From Bedellia somnulentella (taxonomy: Eukaryota > Arthropoda > Insecta > Lepidoptera > Bedelliidae): a stretch of DNA of 64,000 nucleotides. The translations under genes and the position numbers were made by a program. This document shows positions 20,408 to 30,468 of this stretch, piece by piece. The notes beneath the pieces are model-generated. The model made no database searches. It saw nothing but the letters and a program-made list of their open reading frames with translations, and had not been told where the DNA came from. The stretch lies in NCBI GenBank assembly GCA_963576735.1, contig OY755190.1, forward strand, positions 8,425,695-8,489,694. Reading direction: 5' to 3'. Position 1 is the first letter of the stretch; each line of letters begins with the position of its first letter.

Positions 20408-23400
20408 TCAGGGAGTCAGGTTCAAGAACCGACGGACGATCCGAGCCGTATCGAGCAGCACCGCTTTCTGCATTTGTGCTGGAACCGACACGCCACAGAA
20501 ATCCAACCGCCTCAAGTTGGTCGCGAGACTGGTTGGAATTAACCCGTTCGCGGACAAAACAATTGGGATTATTTCTGTCGAAGTCACACCCCACATGTCG
20601 GTGATCTCGTGAGCCAGATCGAGATATTTCCGACGCTTCTCGGTTTCGGCTTTCACGAGACCCTCGTCATGAGGGATAGTGACATCCACTAGAAACACCC
20701 TCGACTGCGACCGATCCCATACCACGATATCAGGCTTATTCGCTAGAATAGTCCTGTCCGTGATAACAGATCGGTCCCAATAGATTTTGGCACGGTCGTT
20801 TTCTAGGATTGGCTCCGGCAGATACTTGTAATACGGCAGCCTCTGTTGCAAGAGTCCGTATTTTAGAGCGAGCTCCTGATGCAGGATTTTGGCTGCTTGG
20901 TTGTGTCTGTGCAAGTACTCAGTGTTAGCAAGAGCCGAACAACCGGAAATAACATGCCTAAGTGACTCTCCGGGACGGCCACATGCTCGACAAACGTCTG
21001 TGGTACCGTCCTTTAGGATGTATTTCCGATAGTTCCGCGTCTTGATAACCTGATCTTGTATTGCACAGACAAAACCTTCGGTTTCCCCAAAGAGGTCCCC
21101 GAAACGCAGCCAATGCAGGGAGGCTTTACGGTCCACGAAAGGTTCGTGAAGTACCTTGTAAAACCTCCCATGCAGCTCCTTCTCTTTCCATACGGACTCC
21201 CGATCAGAGGTGCTAAGTACCTCCGGCGTTCGCCAATCCTGTGAGGCCAACGATAAGGGAGTCAGTCCTTTATCACTAGCGACCACCTCTCCCCGAATAC
21301 TATCATCCGTCATCGTCAAAAAATAGTTTCTGAGGTTGCATACCTCGCGGTTGTGCATGGTTTTGGCACTCAAGAGGCCTCGACCACCACACTTCCGCGG
21401 GATATACAATCTCATAACCGACGACCTCGGATGATGCATTCGATGAGAGGTCATCATCGTGCGGACTCGTCTGTCCAGAGCGTCGAGTTCGGTCTGAGTC
21501 CATCTGAGCACGCCAAATGTGTACATCAGTACAGGCATGACCCAGGAGTTAATGGCTCGGATCTTATTAACGCCTGATAAGTAGCTATTAAGCACACTTT
21601 TCAGGCGTTCATAAAACTCCTCGCAAACACCCTGTTTCACGTCTGCCACCTTCACACCGATGGTTTGTGACATGCCCAGATACCGGTATGTTTCAGCCTC
21701 GGAGAGTGCCCTCAAATGATTGGTGCCGACATCGACACCATCAGAGTGCACGACATGCCCCTTCTCAACATGGATGACCGCACACTTATCGACCCCGAGC
21801 TCCATCTTGACGGAACCACTGAAATCATTAGTGATCGTCAGTAGCTCCGCCAATCTGTCAGCCGTGGGGGCGTAAAGTTTCAGGTCATCCATGTAAAGGA
21901 GATGAGGCAAGCGTGGTCCGCCTCTCCGAAACTGAAAGCCCGTCCCCGAATTCTCCAAGAGTGTACTTAGAGGATTCAGAGCCAAGCAAAACCAAACTGG
22001 ACTCAGGCAATCGCCCTGGAAAATCCCTCGCCTTATATCAATTTGGTCATCCGCGTCCGTCATCCGCTGACCGTCTAAACTCAGGATCGTTCTCCAGCAC
22101 CCCATACATTGCCCGAGGAAGTGTCGAACTGCACTATCAATTTTGTACAGCTCGAGGACCCTCATGAGCCATGTATGAGGTACCGAATCGAACGCCTTCC
22201 TGTAGTCTATCCAGCCAGCGGAGAAGTTCCGGCGGTTGCGTTTGACCAGTTGGCCTACGACCGCGTCGATAAGGAGCAGCTCCTTGCTACCGCGACTACC
22301 GCCCCTACATCCGTTCTGAGCTCCAGAGATCACATTGTTATCAACAATGTGTTGAGTAATCTTGGAGCTCAGAACGGATGTCAAGGTCTTGTAAATTGTA
22401 CAAAGACAAGTAATGGGGCGGTATTGTGATGGATCCGCGGTAGCATCGCTCTTTGGAGCTAAATGAGTGACCCCAGTAGTTAAGAAGTTCGGGAGCGTCC
22501 CACTCTCGAGGGCGCTTTGGAACTGACGGGCGAGAGTAGCGTGACAGCGCGTGAACCCCTTCAACCAGTAATGGTGCAATCCGTCCGGCCCCGGACTTTT
22601 CCAGTTCGGAGCCTTACGGATCGCAGCCACCACATCCTCCTCGGATATGTTGACGGGGTTCATGGGCGCTATGGGCTCGCACGCTCCCTCGACCGCCTCG
22701 AACCATCGGCCCTCTTCGTGATCAACAGGCAGCGACCAAAGCCCACGCCAAAAGGCAACCACATCGGCTTTTTCCGGTCGCTGACCCGTCGAAACCACAT
22801 CGGGACGCTCCAAAGTTCTGTAGAACTTCTTCTGGTCACTCATGAAGAGACGATTCTGTTGGTACCTCTTTACCCTTTCAGAATATCGCCTAATTCGCTT
22901 ACCCCAAGCAGCGATCTTCTGCTTCAGATCATCGATGCGCTTTACCAGTCTACAGGCAAACTCCGGTGAGTTGTCAAAGACATTCTCACCAGGGAATGCC
23001 TCCCTGACGAAGCGCACCACCCTCGGCCTATTGTTGCCTGATCTGAAGCTGATCAGTTTGCCGATGAGGACCCTGGCCCTTGTGATACGGCTTTCAATCC
23101 GCCTCATCCAGGCTGGTCTAGTTCTAGTCCTGGGACTAGTACTGCCAGCCTGGCGGGAGCCACCAGCTCTCGTTGGCGGCATCCTGACGCCGACAAATTG
23201 ACAAACTGTCATCGCGGCGCCAAAGAGAATTGAATCCGTATCCCAAAGGTCCATGCTGCTCTCTAAAAATGAGGGCAGCATGTTATTGACGGCCTCAACG
23301 ACATCCCGAACCTTGATGCTGAGAGGAACTCGGGGCAGCCTTGGCCTCCTTTCGAGAGGCACTTGGCGATATTCCAGGATCGTCTCTTCAAGTGCGCTCC

Positions 23401-23755
23401 TCACCAAATCCAAATCCAGGGAGACTGTTCCCCAATCACTTTCCGCACCACCCACATCCGGCAGGTTAACAATTGGCTCCCTCCGTACTTCCCGTTCAGG
23501 GACTGGAGGGAGAACCTGCAAAGGTGGCTCTTCGTCTAGCGGGGGAACAGCCTCGCGTCGCAATTGTTCGAGTTCGGTAGTGCTAAAAAGTTCTGAGCGC
23601 TGTATGTACCGAACTCGATCCGCCAGGTTTTGTTCTGTGACGGTCAAATTGGGCTCCAGCCGCAGAAATTCGCGGTACATTGCTGCCCGATAACCCGTCC
23701 GTCCAGTTCTTGAACCCGAGGCCCTAAGATAGGCCCGCATGGCATTCCTATTCAT
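20408..23755 (-). CDS. R4/Dong-like LINE polyprotein (RT plus REL endonuclease)
   Basis: Single open frame of 1115 residues from ATG at 23755. The N-terminal 350 residues hold Pro- and Arg-rich stretches. RT starts near residue 386 (NWKSPGPDGLHHYW), with motif A WIDYRKAFDSVPH (about 515), GIFQGDCLSP (about 578) and catalytic YMDD in HLLYMDDLKLYAP (about 621). C-terminal is a C-x2-C-x8-H-x4-C knuckle (CRACGRPGESLRHVISGC, about 922), then the restriction-enzyme-like nuclease KPDIVVWDRSQSRVFLVDV (PD...D, about 1007-1025). This order with no N-terminal apurinic nuclease defines the REL group (R2, R4, CRE, NeSL). The YMDD box and TAA tail favour R4/Dong. The enzyme nicks target DNA and primes cDNA there. 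The frame is intact, but the ATG is only about 20 bases from an inserted LINE. Confidence 0.9.
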   Translation of the reverse strand: MNRNAMRAYLRASGSRTGRTGYRAAMYREFLRLEPNLTVTEQNLADRVRYIQRSELFSTTELEQLRREAVPPLDEEPPLQVLPPVPEREVRREPIVNLPDVGGAESDWGTVSLDLDLVRSALEETILEYRQVPLERRPRLPRVPLSIKVRDVVEAVNNMLPSFLESSMDLWDTDSILFGAAMTVCQFVGVRMPPTRAGGSRQAGSTSPRTRTRPAWMRRIESRITRARVLIGKLISFRSGNNRPRVVRFVREAFPGENVFDNSPEFACRLVKRIDDLKQKIAAWGKRIRRYSERVKRYQQNRLFMSDQKKFYRTLERPDVVSTGQRPEKADVVAFWRGLWSLPVDHEEGRWFEAVEGACEPIAPMNPVNISEEDVVAAIRKAPNWKSPGPDGLHHYWLKGFTRCHATLARQFQSALESGTLPNFLTTGVTHLAPKSDATADPSQYRPITCLCTIYKTLTSVLSSKITQHIVDNNVISGAQNGCRGGSRGSKELLLIDAVVGQLVKRNRRNFSAGWIDYRKAFDSVPHTWLMRVLELYKIDSAVRHFLGQCMGCWRTILSLDGQRMTDADDQIDIRRGIFQGDCLSPVWFCLALNPLSTLLENSGTGFQFRRGGPRLPHLLYMDDLKLYAPTADRLAELLTITNDFSGSVKMELGVDKCAVIHVEKGHVVHSDGVDVGTNHLRALSEAETYRYLGMSQTIGVKVADVKQGVCEEFYERLKSVLNSYLSGVNKIRAINSWVMPVLMYTFGVLRWTQTELDALDRRVRTMMTSHRMHHPRSSVMRLYIPRKCGGRGLLSAKTMHNREVCNLRNYFLTMTDDSIRGEVVASDKGLTPLSLASQDWRTPEVLSTSDRESVWKEKELHGRFYKVLHEPFVDRKASLHWLRFGDLFGETEGFVCAIQDQVIKTRNYRKYILKDGTTDVCRACGRPGESLRHVISGCSALANTEYLHRHNQAAKILHQELALKYGLLQQRLPYYKYLPEPILENDRAKIYWDRSVITDRTILANKPDIVVWDRSQSRVFLVDVTIPHDEGLVKAETEKRRKYLDLAHEITDMWGVTSTEIIPIVLSANGLIPTSLATNLRRLDFCGVSVPAQMQKAVLLDTARIVRRFLNLTP

Positions 23756-23874
23756 ATCGACTTATATATATATTATTATTATTATTATTGTTGGGCGCTA
23801 ACCGCCTCGGGTTTCCGCACTTAACCCAGCTACGAGGTGGGCCATTGTACGTGGCCCATTTGGCCGTTTAAGTT

Positions 23875-25226
23875 AAAAGATAAAAAGATAAAAAATATTT
23901 ATTTCAAAATAAAAAGAATTGTTCTCTATTTTTTGAACGTCACAAACTTACGTATAAGTTAAATCTTACTCTACTGACTCTACTTCGGATTCGGAAGGTG
24001 TATTGTTGCGAGAAGAACCCGTAAGAAACTCAGCAACACACATCTTTTCTTAGTCAAATTACAATATTGGTGTATGTCTGGAAATATCCTGAATAGAGCC
24101 CTGGTGACACCAAGCAGTTTCATCTATCATATAATCATTTAAACTGTAATAAGCTTTTAAATGAAGACTGCGTTTTATAATTACTTTGAATTTCTTTTCT
24201 GTTAGATTCAAAATGTCATCAGGTATTTTATTATAAAATTTTACACATAACCCCATAAAAGATGTATTTATTTTTGACAATCTGTACTTTTGAATTGAAA
24301 TTTTATTATTATCTCTAAGACTTCTAGTATGTCTGTCACAGTTTTTGGAAAATGCTTTCAAATTTTTTCTCACATACATGATGTTTTCATAAATATATTG
24401 ACATGGCAGTGTCATTATATTTATGGTTTTAAACAATTCTCTAAGGGAATCTCGTGAACCTAAATTATAAATAGCTCTTATTGCTCTTTTCTGTAAAATG
24501 AATATTGACCCAACATCAGCAGCTCTGCCCCAGAGTAAAATGCCATAAGACATGATGCTATGAAAATAACTATAGTAAACTAAACGAGCGGTCTGTACAT
24601 CAGTTAAATGTCTTATCTTTCTAACGGCATAGGCAGCACTGCTTAGCCTGCCAGCTAGCGCGCTAATGTGGGGTCCCCATTGGAGCTTTGAGTCCAGATG
24701 TATCCCTAAGAAAACTGCGCTATCCGTAAATGGTAATTTTTCATTATTTAATGTAATTTCATTATCAACACTTTTAACATTTGGTAATGCAAATTTAATA
24801 CATTTGGTTTTTTTGGCATTTAGTACAAGATTATTTGAAGCAAACCATGTTTGAATTTGGGAAACTGCATTATTTACATCGTCAATATTTTCCGAATTCC
24901 TTTTAACGTCAAAAATTAAAGAAGTATCATCAGCAAATAATACTATTTCAGACCTTTTCTCGACCATGAACGGCAAATTATTAATATATACTAGAAACAA
25001 AAATGGGCCTAATATAGATCCCTGTGGAACACCCATTTTTACATGAGTTCCAGATGATTTTATTTTATCGATTTGCACTTTTTGTATTCGATCTGAGAAG
25101 TAGGACTTTATTAATTTAAGTGCGTCACCTTCGATGCCATAATGTCCCAATTTTATGAATAAAATATTATGATCTGCACAATCAAAAGCCTTTGTAAGAT
25201 CGCAGAACAAACCGATTGCATCATTC
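23875..25226 (-). mobile_element. 5'-truncated CR1-like LINE at the end of the LOA-like ORF2
   Basis: The insert begins on the minus strand with GAATGATGCAATCGG (codons NDAIG) at 25226 and ends after AAATAAATATTTTTTATC-type repeats near 23875. AACTAAA at the left junction and AACTTAAA at the right look like a short TSD with one indel. Beyond 23875 the LOA-like 3' region resumes (ACGGCCAAATGGGCCACG). It encodes the RT fragment at 24059-25210. Confidence 0.75.
24059..25210 (-). CDS. CR1-like reverse transcriptase, C-terminal part
   Basis: Open frame of about 383 residues lacking the endonuclease and the N-terminal RT blocks. It starts in motif A (AIGLFCDLTKAFDCADHNIL; the reading is open through the truncation point) and has MGVPQGSILGPFLFLVYIN and the catalytic VLFADDTSLIF. 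Further on are WFASNNLVLNAKKTK, FLGIHLDSKLQWGPH and a long C-terminal tail ending at 24059. FCDL.KAFDC and the FADDTSL box are typical of the CR1/Daphne/L2 group and unlike those of its R4 and LOA hosts. The first Met is at 25210, but no promoter is left, so expression would need the surrounding LINE transcript. The intact frame suggests a recent insertion. Confidence 0.82.
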   Translation of the reverse strand: MFCDLTKAFDCADHNILFIKLGHYGIEGDALKLIKSYFSDRIQKVQIDKIKSSGTHVKMGVPQGSILGPFLFLVYINNLPFMVEKRSEIVLFADDTSLIFDVKRNSENIDDVNNAVSQIQTWFASNNLVLNAKKTKCIKFALPNVKSVDNEITLNNEKLPFTDSAVFLGIHLDSKLQWGPHISALAGRLSSAAYAVRKIRHLTDVQTARLVYYSYFHSIMSYGILLWGRAADVGSIFILQKRAIRAIYNLGSRDSLRELFKTINIMTLPCQYIYENIMYVRKNLKAFSKNCDRHTRSLRDNNKISIQKYRLSKINTSFMGLCVKFYNKIPDDILNLTEKKFKVIIKRSLHLKAYYSLNDYMIDETAWCHQGSIQDISRHTPIL

Positions 25227-28200
25227 TTTAGTTTCCCAACCTAATTCAGACCAGAAGGACAAAAGCTTATCCAGGTCAGCCATTGCCTCTGGTAGCGACT
25301 TTTTGGATCCGATGGTGTTATTTCGGATATCGGTTACTCCGTTGCATTCCTGGAGCACATGAGTGACCGTTTCGTCCGCCTCCATGCACGCACGGCACAG
25401 AGGGCTGTCGGTGATGCCTAGAGTGTGGAAGTGTTTGTTTAGGGCATAGTGCCCTGTGATAACACCCACTAGAGTTCGTAGATTTGGTCTGCTAAGGCGT
25501 AAGGCATATCTGGTCAGATTTTTCCTAAGAGTTGGCATTGCCTCTTTAGACTGTCTGCAGCCAGGTGTGCCTTGCCAACACGCGTTTGCTAGGGTTTGTG
25601 TGCGTTCCCTCAGCCACGTGCGCAGCTGATTGAATGGAAGAGGTATTATGGGTTCGGGTCCGTACAGAGACATAGCCGATCCCCCTCTAGCCAGCTCATC
25701 AGCCGCATCATTGCCTAAGGACCCACTATGGCCTTTTATCCATTGCAGGATAATATTGTTGTCCTGCGCCACTTCTTCTAAGGCTTGGTGACATTCCAGG
25801 ACTAGACCTGAAGTGTATTCGCTTCGATTGAGGGCTTGCAGGACAGAAGTGCTGTCCGATATAATTTTTATGGTCATTTCTGAGATTTTTCTTGCTTTTA
25901 TGGCCTGGGCAGCTTGGATGATTCCAAGACATTCGGCCTGAAAAACAGTATTATATTGGCCCAGGCTTTTTGATATTCTTATATTTAGATCTAGGGAGTG
26001 TGTGCCAGCCCCCGTGCCTTGATTGGTCTTAGACCCATCAGTATACACACGTAACTCCTTAGGGCCAGAGAAGTCTGACTTTTCTTCGTCAAGTATAACC
26101 CGATAGTTATGTTTGGATCTAATAGTTTTGGTGATCCTATCACACGGAGCGGCCAGTAGGGGCTGGTCTTTCAACGCTTCTGTGAGTATTTCAGTATGTA
26201 GGATTCTGGAGTCGTTGCTTAGGTGTCCTGCTCTTTGTAGCCTTACAGCAGAGATGGCTGCTTCTTGCTGTATGTATAAATACAGTGGGGGGAGATTTAG
26301 TAAGGCTTGTAGTGCGGCTGTAGGCGTAGTGCACATGCAGCCCGTTATTGCTAGACAAGCCTGTCGTTGCATCTTGTCTAATTCATGTTGGGCTGTAACA
26401 AGTTTCGTTCTTGGCCACCAGATCAGAGCTCCGTAGGTTATCACCGGTCTGATGACAGTGGTATAAAGCCAGTGTGTGATTCTCGGTTTGAGTCCCCAGT
26501 TCTTACCTAAGATTCTTTTACATTGCCAAAGGGTTGCGCTGGCTTTTTTTATTACCTTTTCTAAGTGTGGTTTCCAGTTAAGTTTATCATCTAGGGTGAT
26601 TCCTAGATATTTTACTGTTTTGGATAAAGTAAGTTGCGTGCCAAACAACTTAGGAGGGTCAAACGGCGGTAGTTTCCGTTTGCGAGTAAAGAGAATTAGT
26701 TCAGTCTTCTTAGGATTGACGTGTAGGTCAAAATCTTTACACCATTTTTCAACCACCCTCAAAGCGTGACCCATTTGATTGCAGAGGGTGTTCGCATGGT
26801 TTCCGTTTATGAGAATCGTGAGATCGTCTGCATAGCCAATAGTTAGGTAGCCTTGCATGTTTAGTCTTTTAATGAGTGAGTCGACCACCATGTTCCAGAG
26901 CAGTGGGGATAGAACACCTCCTTGAGGACAACCCCTTGTCACCACCGCTCTGTTGGTGTCATTAACAGTTATTTGTACCGCTCTGAGTCTCAACATGTTT
27001 ACTATCCAGCCCCGCAGTGTGGGATTAACATGGAATTTTTCCAGGGCTCTATTGATACTTGGAATATTAGTTTTATCGAAGGCACCTTCAATGTCTATGA
27101 AGGTGCATAATGAGGACAACTTAGTGCTGAGAGCACACTCAATTTTGGAAACAACTCTGTGGAGAGCTGTTTCGGTTGATTTGTCCTTCGTGTAGGCATG
27201 CTGTTGAGTATGTAGGGGCTTTTTTGTTAATATCTCCTCTCTAATGAACCTGTCACAGAGTCTCTCTAGTGTTTTTAAGAGAAAAGAAGTTAGGCTAATG
27301 GGTCCAAAAGATTTGGGGTCTGTATAGTCAGATTTTCCAGGTTTGGGAATGAAGGTCACTTTAACCTCCCGCCATGGTAGGGGGGTATATCTGTGCGCCA
27401 TGCACGATTGGTAAAGTTTCACCAACCACGGGGTGATGATATCTCTGGCCCACTGTAGTAGTGCCGGAATTATGCCGTCAAGACCCGGCGATTTGAAGAA
27501 GTTGAAGGTTTTGATTGCCCATTCAACTCTATCTTGTGTGACTATCTTTTCAGCTTGGGATACATCTATGTTCGTGGGGCTGCTGATTGGTTCCTCTGGC
27601 CAGTACACTTCATCAGTGTGACGGCAGTCTGGGAAGTGGCATTCCAGTAGCAATTTGTGTGTTTCTGTATGTGTGGTAGTGTATGTTTCATCTGGTTTTT
27701 TTAGCGGCCCTACGGTGAGATTATTATCTGAAGCCAGGAGTTTCCTGATTCTCGCCGCCTTATTGTTAGATTCTATTGATTCGCAGTATTTCCGCCAAGC
27801 TTTCCTTCTGCGTGATCTAGTAAGTTTTTTGTATTTCCTTAGGAATAATTTGTATTCCTCCCAGTCATCTGGTATTCTGGAGTTTTTGGCTTTGTTAAAG
27901 AGATTACGGAGTTCACCGCGCATAGATTCGAGTTCCCCATCCCACCATCTACTAGACTCTTTTCCTGGAGTTGTGGGTTTCCTAAGGGGGCAGGACGCCT
28001 CGTAAGATTTGGTGATAGCATCAGTGAGAAATTTGACATTGTCTTCAATCGCTACTGTACTATCTAGATTTGGCGCGGTTGCGGAGGTTAACTCGTCCCT
28101 CAGTAATGTTCGATATTTCAGGACATTCGTTGTCCGTGGGTTACGTTTGGATGGCTGTTCGGGAAATTGGTTAGATAGATCGAAACAGATTCGCCTATGG

Positions 28201-28850
28201 TCGGAGCAACTTACATCTTGAGACACATGCCAATTCGTTACAAGATGAGAAGCTCCTCTACTAACTAAGGTTATATCTACTATTGTTTGCCCTCGGGATG
28301 TGACCCATGTTGGTTCGGATCCTACGTTAGCTACATTTAGGTTAGTGGAGAATAAATATGTTGATAGTACCTCTCCCCTGGAATTTGATTTCTGACACCC
28401 CCAGAGCGGGTGATGTGCGTTCGCGTCAGCCCCAATGACGATCTCTGTTCGGAGCGTCTCGCAGTACCGCACAAGTTCAGCTAGCTCCTTTGGTGGGCAG
28501 TCCTCAGCATCGCCGGGCATATAGCAGGAGGCTAGCACCATCTCTGGTAGGCCCGTATCAGCTGTCTGGATCTTGACAGCGATCAGGTCCCTAGAACAGA
28601 ATTGCATAAGGGACAAACCCTGCATATGATTAGGAATGAGTATGCAGGCTCTTGGTGTTTGGGATGTGGTATCATAAAACAACTTACCTCCAGTATTATT
28701 GAGACCAAAAATACGGTTTCCTCTGATCCACGGCTCCTGAATCAGGGCGATGATGTTTGGGGTTTTCTCCAACACTGTGCGTAGGGTAGCCGTCGCCGCG
28801 TGACTATGTTGGAGATTTGCTTGGAGGATTTGAATGTTATTGGGGAGCAT
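25221..28850 (-). CDS. LOA-like LINE ORF2: endonuclease, RT and RNase H
   Basis: Open frame of 1209 residues. Residues 1-230 form an apurinic-type endonuclease (QILQANLQHS, ALIQEPWI, GADANAHHPLWG, and SCSDHRRICFDL near the end). RT lies at about 430-720, with KSPGLDGIIPALLQ, CTFIDIEGAFDKTN, RGCPQGGVLSPLLWNMVVD and catalytic GYADDLTILI. RNase H lies at about 940-1080, with LRVYTDGSKT (Asp), FQAECLGII (Glu), IISDSTSVL (Asp) and KGHSGSLGNDAADELA. A C-terminal CRACMEADETVTHVLQEC knuckle (C-x2-C-x8-H-x4-C) ends it. EN-RT-RNase H order plus the DIEGAF motif point to the LOA/I group. The ATG overlaps the ORF1 stop by 14 bases, suggesting reinitiation. The last codon and stop come from the inserted CR1-like LINE, so the native terminus is displaced. 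Confidence 0.9.
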   Translation of the reverse strand: MLPNNIQILQANLQHSHAATATLRTVLEKTPNIIALIQEPWIRGNRIFGLNNTGGKLFYDTTSQTPRACILIPNHMQGLSLMQFCSRDLIAVKIQTADTGLPEMVLASCYMPGDAEDCPPKELAELVRYCETLRTEIVIGADANAHHPLWGCQKSNSRGEVLSTYLFSTNLNVANVGSEPTWVTSRGQTIVDITLVSRGASHLVTNWHVSQDVSCSDHRRICFDLSNQFPEQPSKRNPRTTNVLKYRTLLRDELTSATAPNLDSTVAIEDNVKFLTDAITKSYEASCPLRKPTTPGKESSRWWDGELESMRGELRNLFNKAKNSRIPDDWEEYKLFLRKYKKLTRSRRRKAWRKYCESIESNNKAARIRKLLASDNNLTVGPLKKPDETYTTTHTETHKLLLECHFPDCRHTDEVYWPEEPISSPTNIDVSQAEKIVTQDRVEWAIKTFNFFKSPGLDGIIPALLQWARDIITPWLVKLYQSCMAHRYTPLPWREVKVTFIPKPGKSDYTDPKSFGPISLTSFLLKTLERLCDRFIREEILTKKPLHTQQHAYTKDKSTETALHRVVSKIECALSTKLSSLCTFIDIEGAFDKTNIPSINRALEKFHVNPTLRGWIVNMLRLRAVQITVNDTNRAVVTRGCPQGGVLSPLLWNMVVDSLIKRLNMQGYLTIGYADDLTILINGNHANTLCNQMGHALRVVEKWCKDFDLHVNPKKTELILFTRKRKLPPFDPPKLFGTQLTLSKTVKYLGITLDDKLNWKPHLEKVIKKASATLWQCKRILGKNWGLKPRITHWLYTTVIRPVITYGALIWWPRTKLVTAQHELDKMQRQACLAITGCMCTTPTAALQALLNLPPLYLYIQQEAAISAVRLQRAGHLSNDSRILHTEILTEALKDQPLLAAPCDRITKTIRSKHNYRVILDEEKSDFSGPKELRVYTDGSKTNQGTGAGTHSLDLNIRISKSLGQYNTVFQAECLGIIQAAQAIKARKISEMTIKIISDSTSVLQALNRSEYTSGLVLECHQALEEVAQDNNIILQWIKGHSGSLGNDAADELARGGSAMSLYGPEPIIPLPFNQLRTWLRERTQTLANACWQGTPGCRQSKEAMPTLRKNLTRYALRLSRPNLRTLVGVITGHYALNKHFHTLGITDSPLCRACMEADETVTHVLQECNGVTDIRNNTIGSKKSLPEAMADLDKLLSFWSELGWETKE

Positions 28851-30468
28851 CGTGTCCGATGTCCTCCTCCTCTTCCTTTTGGGTTGGTGCGTGTGACTCA
28901 GCTGGTGATGACGATGTCATCATAGAGTCAAGCCACGGCACTGGGGAAGGGTTGTCGTTCATCAACCGGCACAGCTCGTCCATTGCTCTCTGGAGCGGTT
29001 CGACCTCCTCCTCCACTGGTTGGTGTGTGGAGGGCCCTGGTTGGTCAGGAGCCAAGGGAGCATCCGGTTGGTCACTCGTGGATGTTGACGGAGTCGCCTC
29101 GTGGTGTTTGGCCGGCATGTCTCCAAGTTTTCCTTTTGCAAGGATAAACTTAGCGTGCACCCGACCGTAACCGAACGCCACGCTGCGATCTCGCGCCAGG
29201 AGTATTTCAACCTGGGCAGGTGGTAGCCCTAATGTGAGGAACACACCAGTATTGTCCCCCCAAACCCTTGTGGCCTTATATAAGGACCACAAGTCGAGGT
29301 CGTACCACATTCCATTTTGATACCTCAGAAGAGAGTGCAGTCTCTTCAGAGGTCCGGTGTAGTTCGGCAGGAACAGGGCTATCCGCGTTCGCGTGGGAAT
29401 GGCTGACTGCAGCACCATCTGCACCTTGTCACCCGAGGGTAACAGTGTGCAATCAGCCAGTTCCTGAACCCAGTTCACTGTCAGATCATTCTCGCACCAG
29501 AAACGGAGAGCTCCCTCAACAAGCCTGGGACAGGCTTGGAAAGCAGGCCCTAGCCTTTTCTCCAAGTCCGCCTCAGCGTAGAGCTTCTCGTTCACCTGGT
29601 CTTTAAGGTATGCGGCTTCCTCCAGGGTCAGATCCCGATTCGTTGCTGTGACTAATGCCACATCAAGATGGGCCCGATCGACTGTGGCCTCCGCATATGA
29701 TTTTTTTTCCCCTTTTTTTGGCCTCTTTGCCTCCAGTTGAGCCGGCGACCTAGAGTCATCTGGTCGGTCTCTTTTCTGGGGCTCAGGGGCCTTTGCAGTA
29801 CTGGTGGACGGCTGTGGCTTCGGTCCAGAGAAATTGTCCCGATTTCCACGCGCTCCTTCAGTGGGACGTCTACCACCCCTGTCCGGTGCAGGACGTCCAC
29901 GGTAGGCTCCCCGTCCCGGCCGCGCACCTCGCACTGGCGGACCAGCACGTTGAGGCGACCTGGGTTGGGGGCCCTGCCGCGCGGGTTCTCCCCGTCCCGC
30001 ATCGGAAGTGGCGGCAGCATCACTCGCTTCCAAGATCGGAGTCCGGATATGGGCACCATGGGCACCCGTCTCCGTGGTCCGATCCGGTTGCGACTTCTGG
30101 AGGTCCACCGCTTTTTTCATTTGTCGGCGTCTGTAGGCGCCATTTCGGTGTGGTCGGCTCGCTCTCCTACTCTTCTTGGAGCCAGACTCGGATATGGGTC
30201 CTTGTGCCTCGTGCGCTTGGCGACTTCGAGGCATCGATTTCTTTGACTCTCTGAGAGTCACGGTCTCCCAGCTGCTGCAGGGTCCCGCAAATGGTCCCGG
30301 AATTTCCATCGGTGACCTCACCTTCTCTTCCACATTCGGCGTAACTTTGTCCCCCCCAGAATACGAGGGGCAGCCTGGATCCTGCAAGCAGGACCCAGGG
30401 AGGGATTCTCGACCGCTGATGCTGGCCGTACCCTCCTGGGGTAGTATATCTTTCTGTTGTTGCGCCAT
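28837..30468 (-). CDS. LOA-like LINE ORF1 (gag-like RNA-binding protein)
   Basis: Open frame of 543 residues from ATG at 30468. Residues 1-240 are low-complexity, rich in Arg, Pro, Ser and Gln (SGSKKSRRASRPHRNG, GARPGRGAYRGRPAPDRGG), likely an RNA-binding disordered region. Residues 255-440 form a folded domain (SYAEATVDRAHLDVAL, ALRFWCENDLTVNWVQELAD, LHSLLRYQNGMWYDLDLWSL) of the sort annotated DUF4780 in insect retroelements; that name is from memory. The tail is acidic (EEEVEPLQ, QKEEEEDIGHDAPQ). I see no CCHC knuckle, unlike jockey and I-factor ORF1. It would coat the LINE transcript. The ORF2 start lies inside its last codons. Confidence 0.8.
   Translation of the reverse strand: MAQQQKDILPQEGTASISGRESLPGSCLQDPGCPSYSGGDKVTPNVEEKVRSPMEIPGPFAGPCSSWETVTLRESKKSMPRSRQAHEAQGPISESGSKKSRRASRPHRNGAYRRRQMKKAVDLQKSQPDRTTETGAHGAHIRTPILEASDAAATSDAGRGEPARQGPQPRSPQRAGPPVRGARPGRGAYRGRPAPDRGGRRPTEGARGNRDNFSGPKPQPSTSTAKAPEPQKRDRPDDSRSPAQLEAKRPKKGEKKSYAEATVDRAHLDVALVTATNRDLTLEEAAYLKDQVNEKLYAEADLEKRLGPAFQACPRLVEGALRFWCENDLTVNWVQELADCTLLPSGDKVQMVLQSAIPTRTRIALFLPNYTGPLKRLHSLLRYQNGMWYDLDLWSLYKATRVWGDNTGVFLTLGLPPAQVEILLARDRSVAFGYGRVHAKFILAKGKLGDMPAKHHEATPSTSTSDQPDAPLAPDQPGPSTHQPVEEEVEPLQRAMDELCRLMNDNPSPVPWLDSMMTSSSPAESHAPTQKEEEEDIGHDAPQ

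Noticed and set aside
20317..23693. Many plus-strand open frames across 20.3-23.7 kb, and others across 26-30 kb.
   Set aside because: They are shadows of the long minus-strand LINE frames, which carry the RT, nuclease and RNase H motifs.
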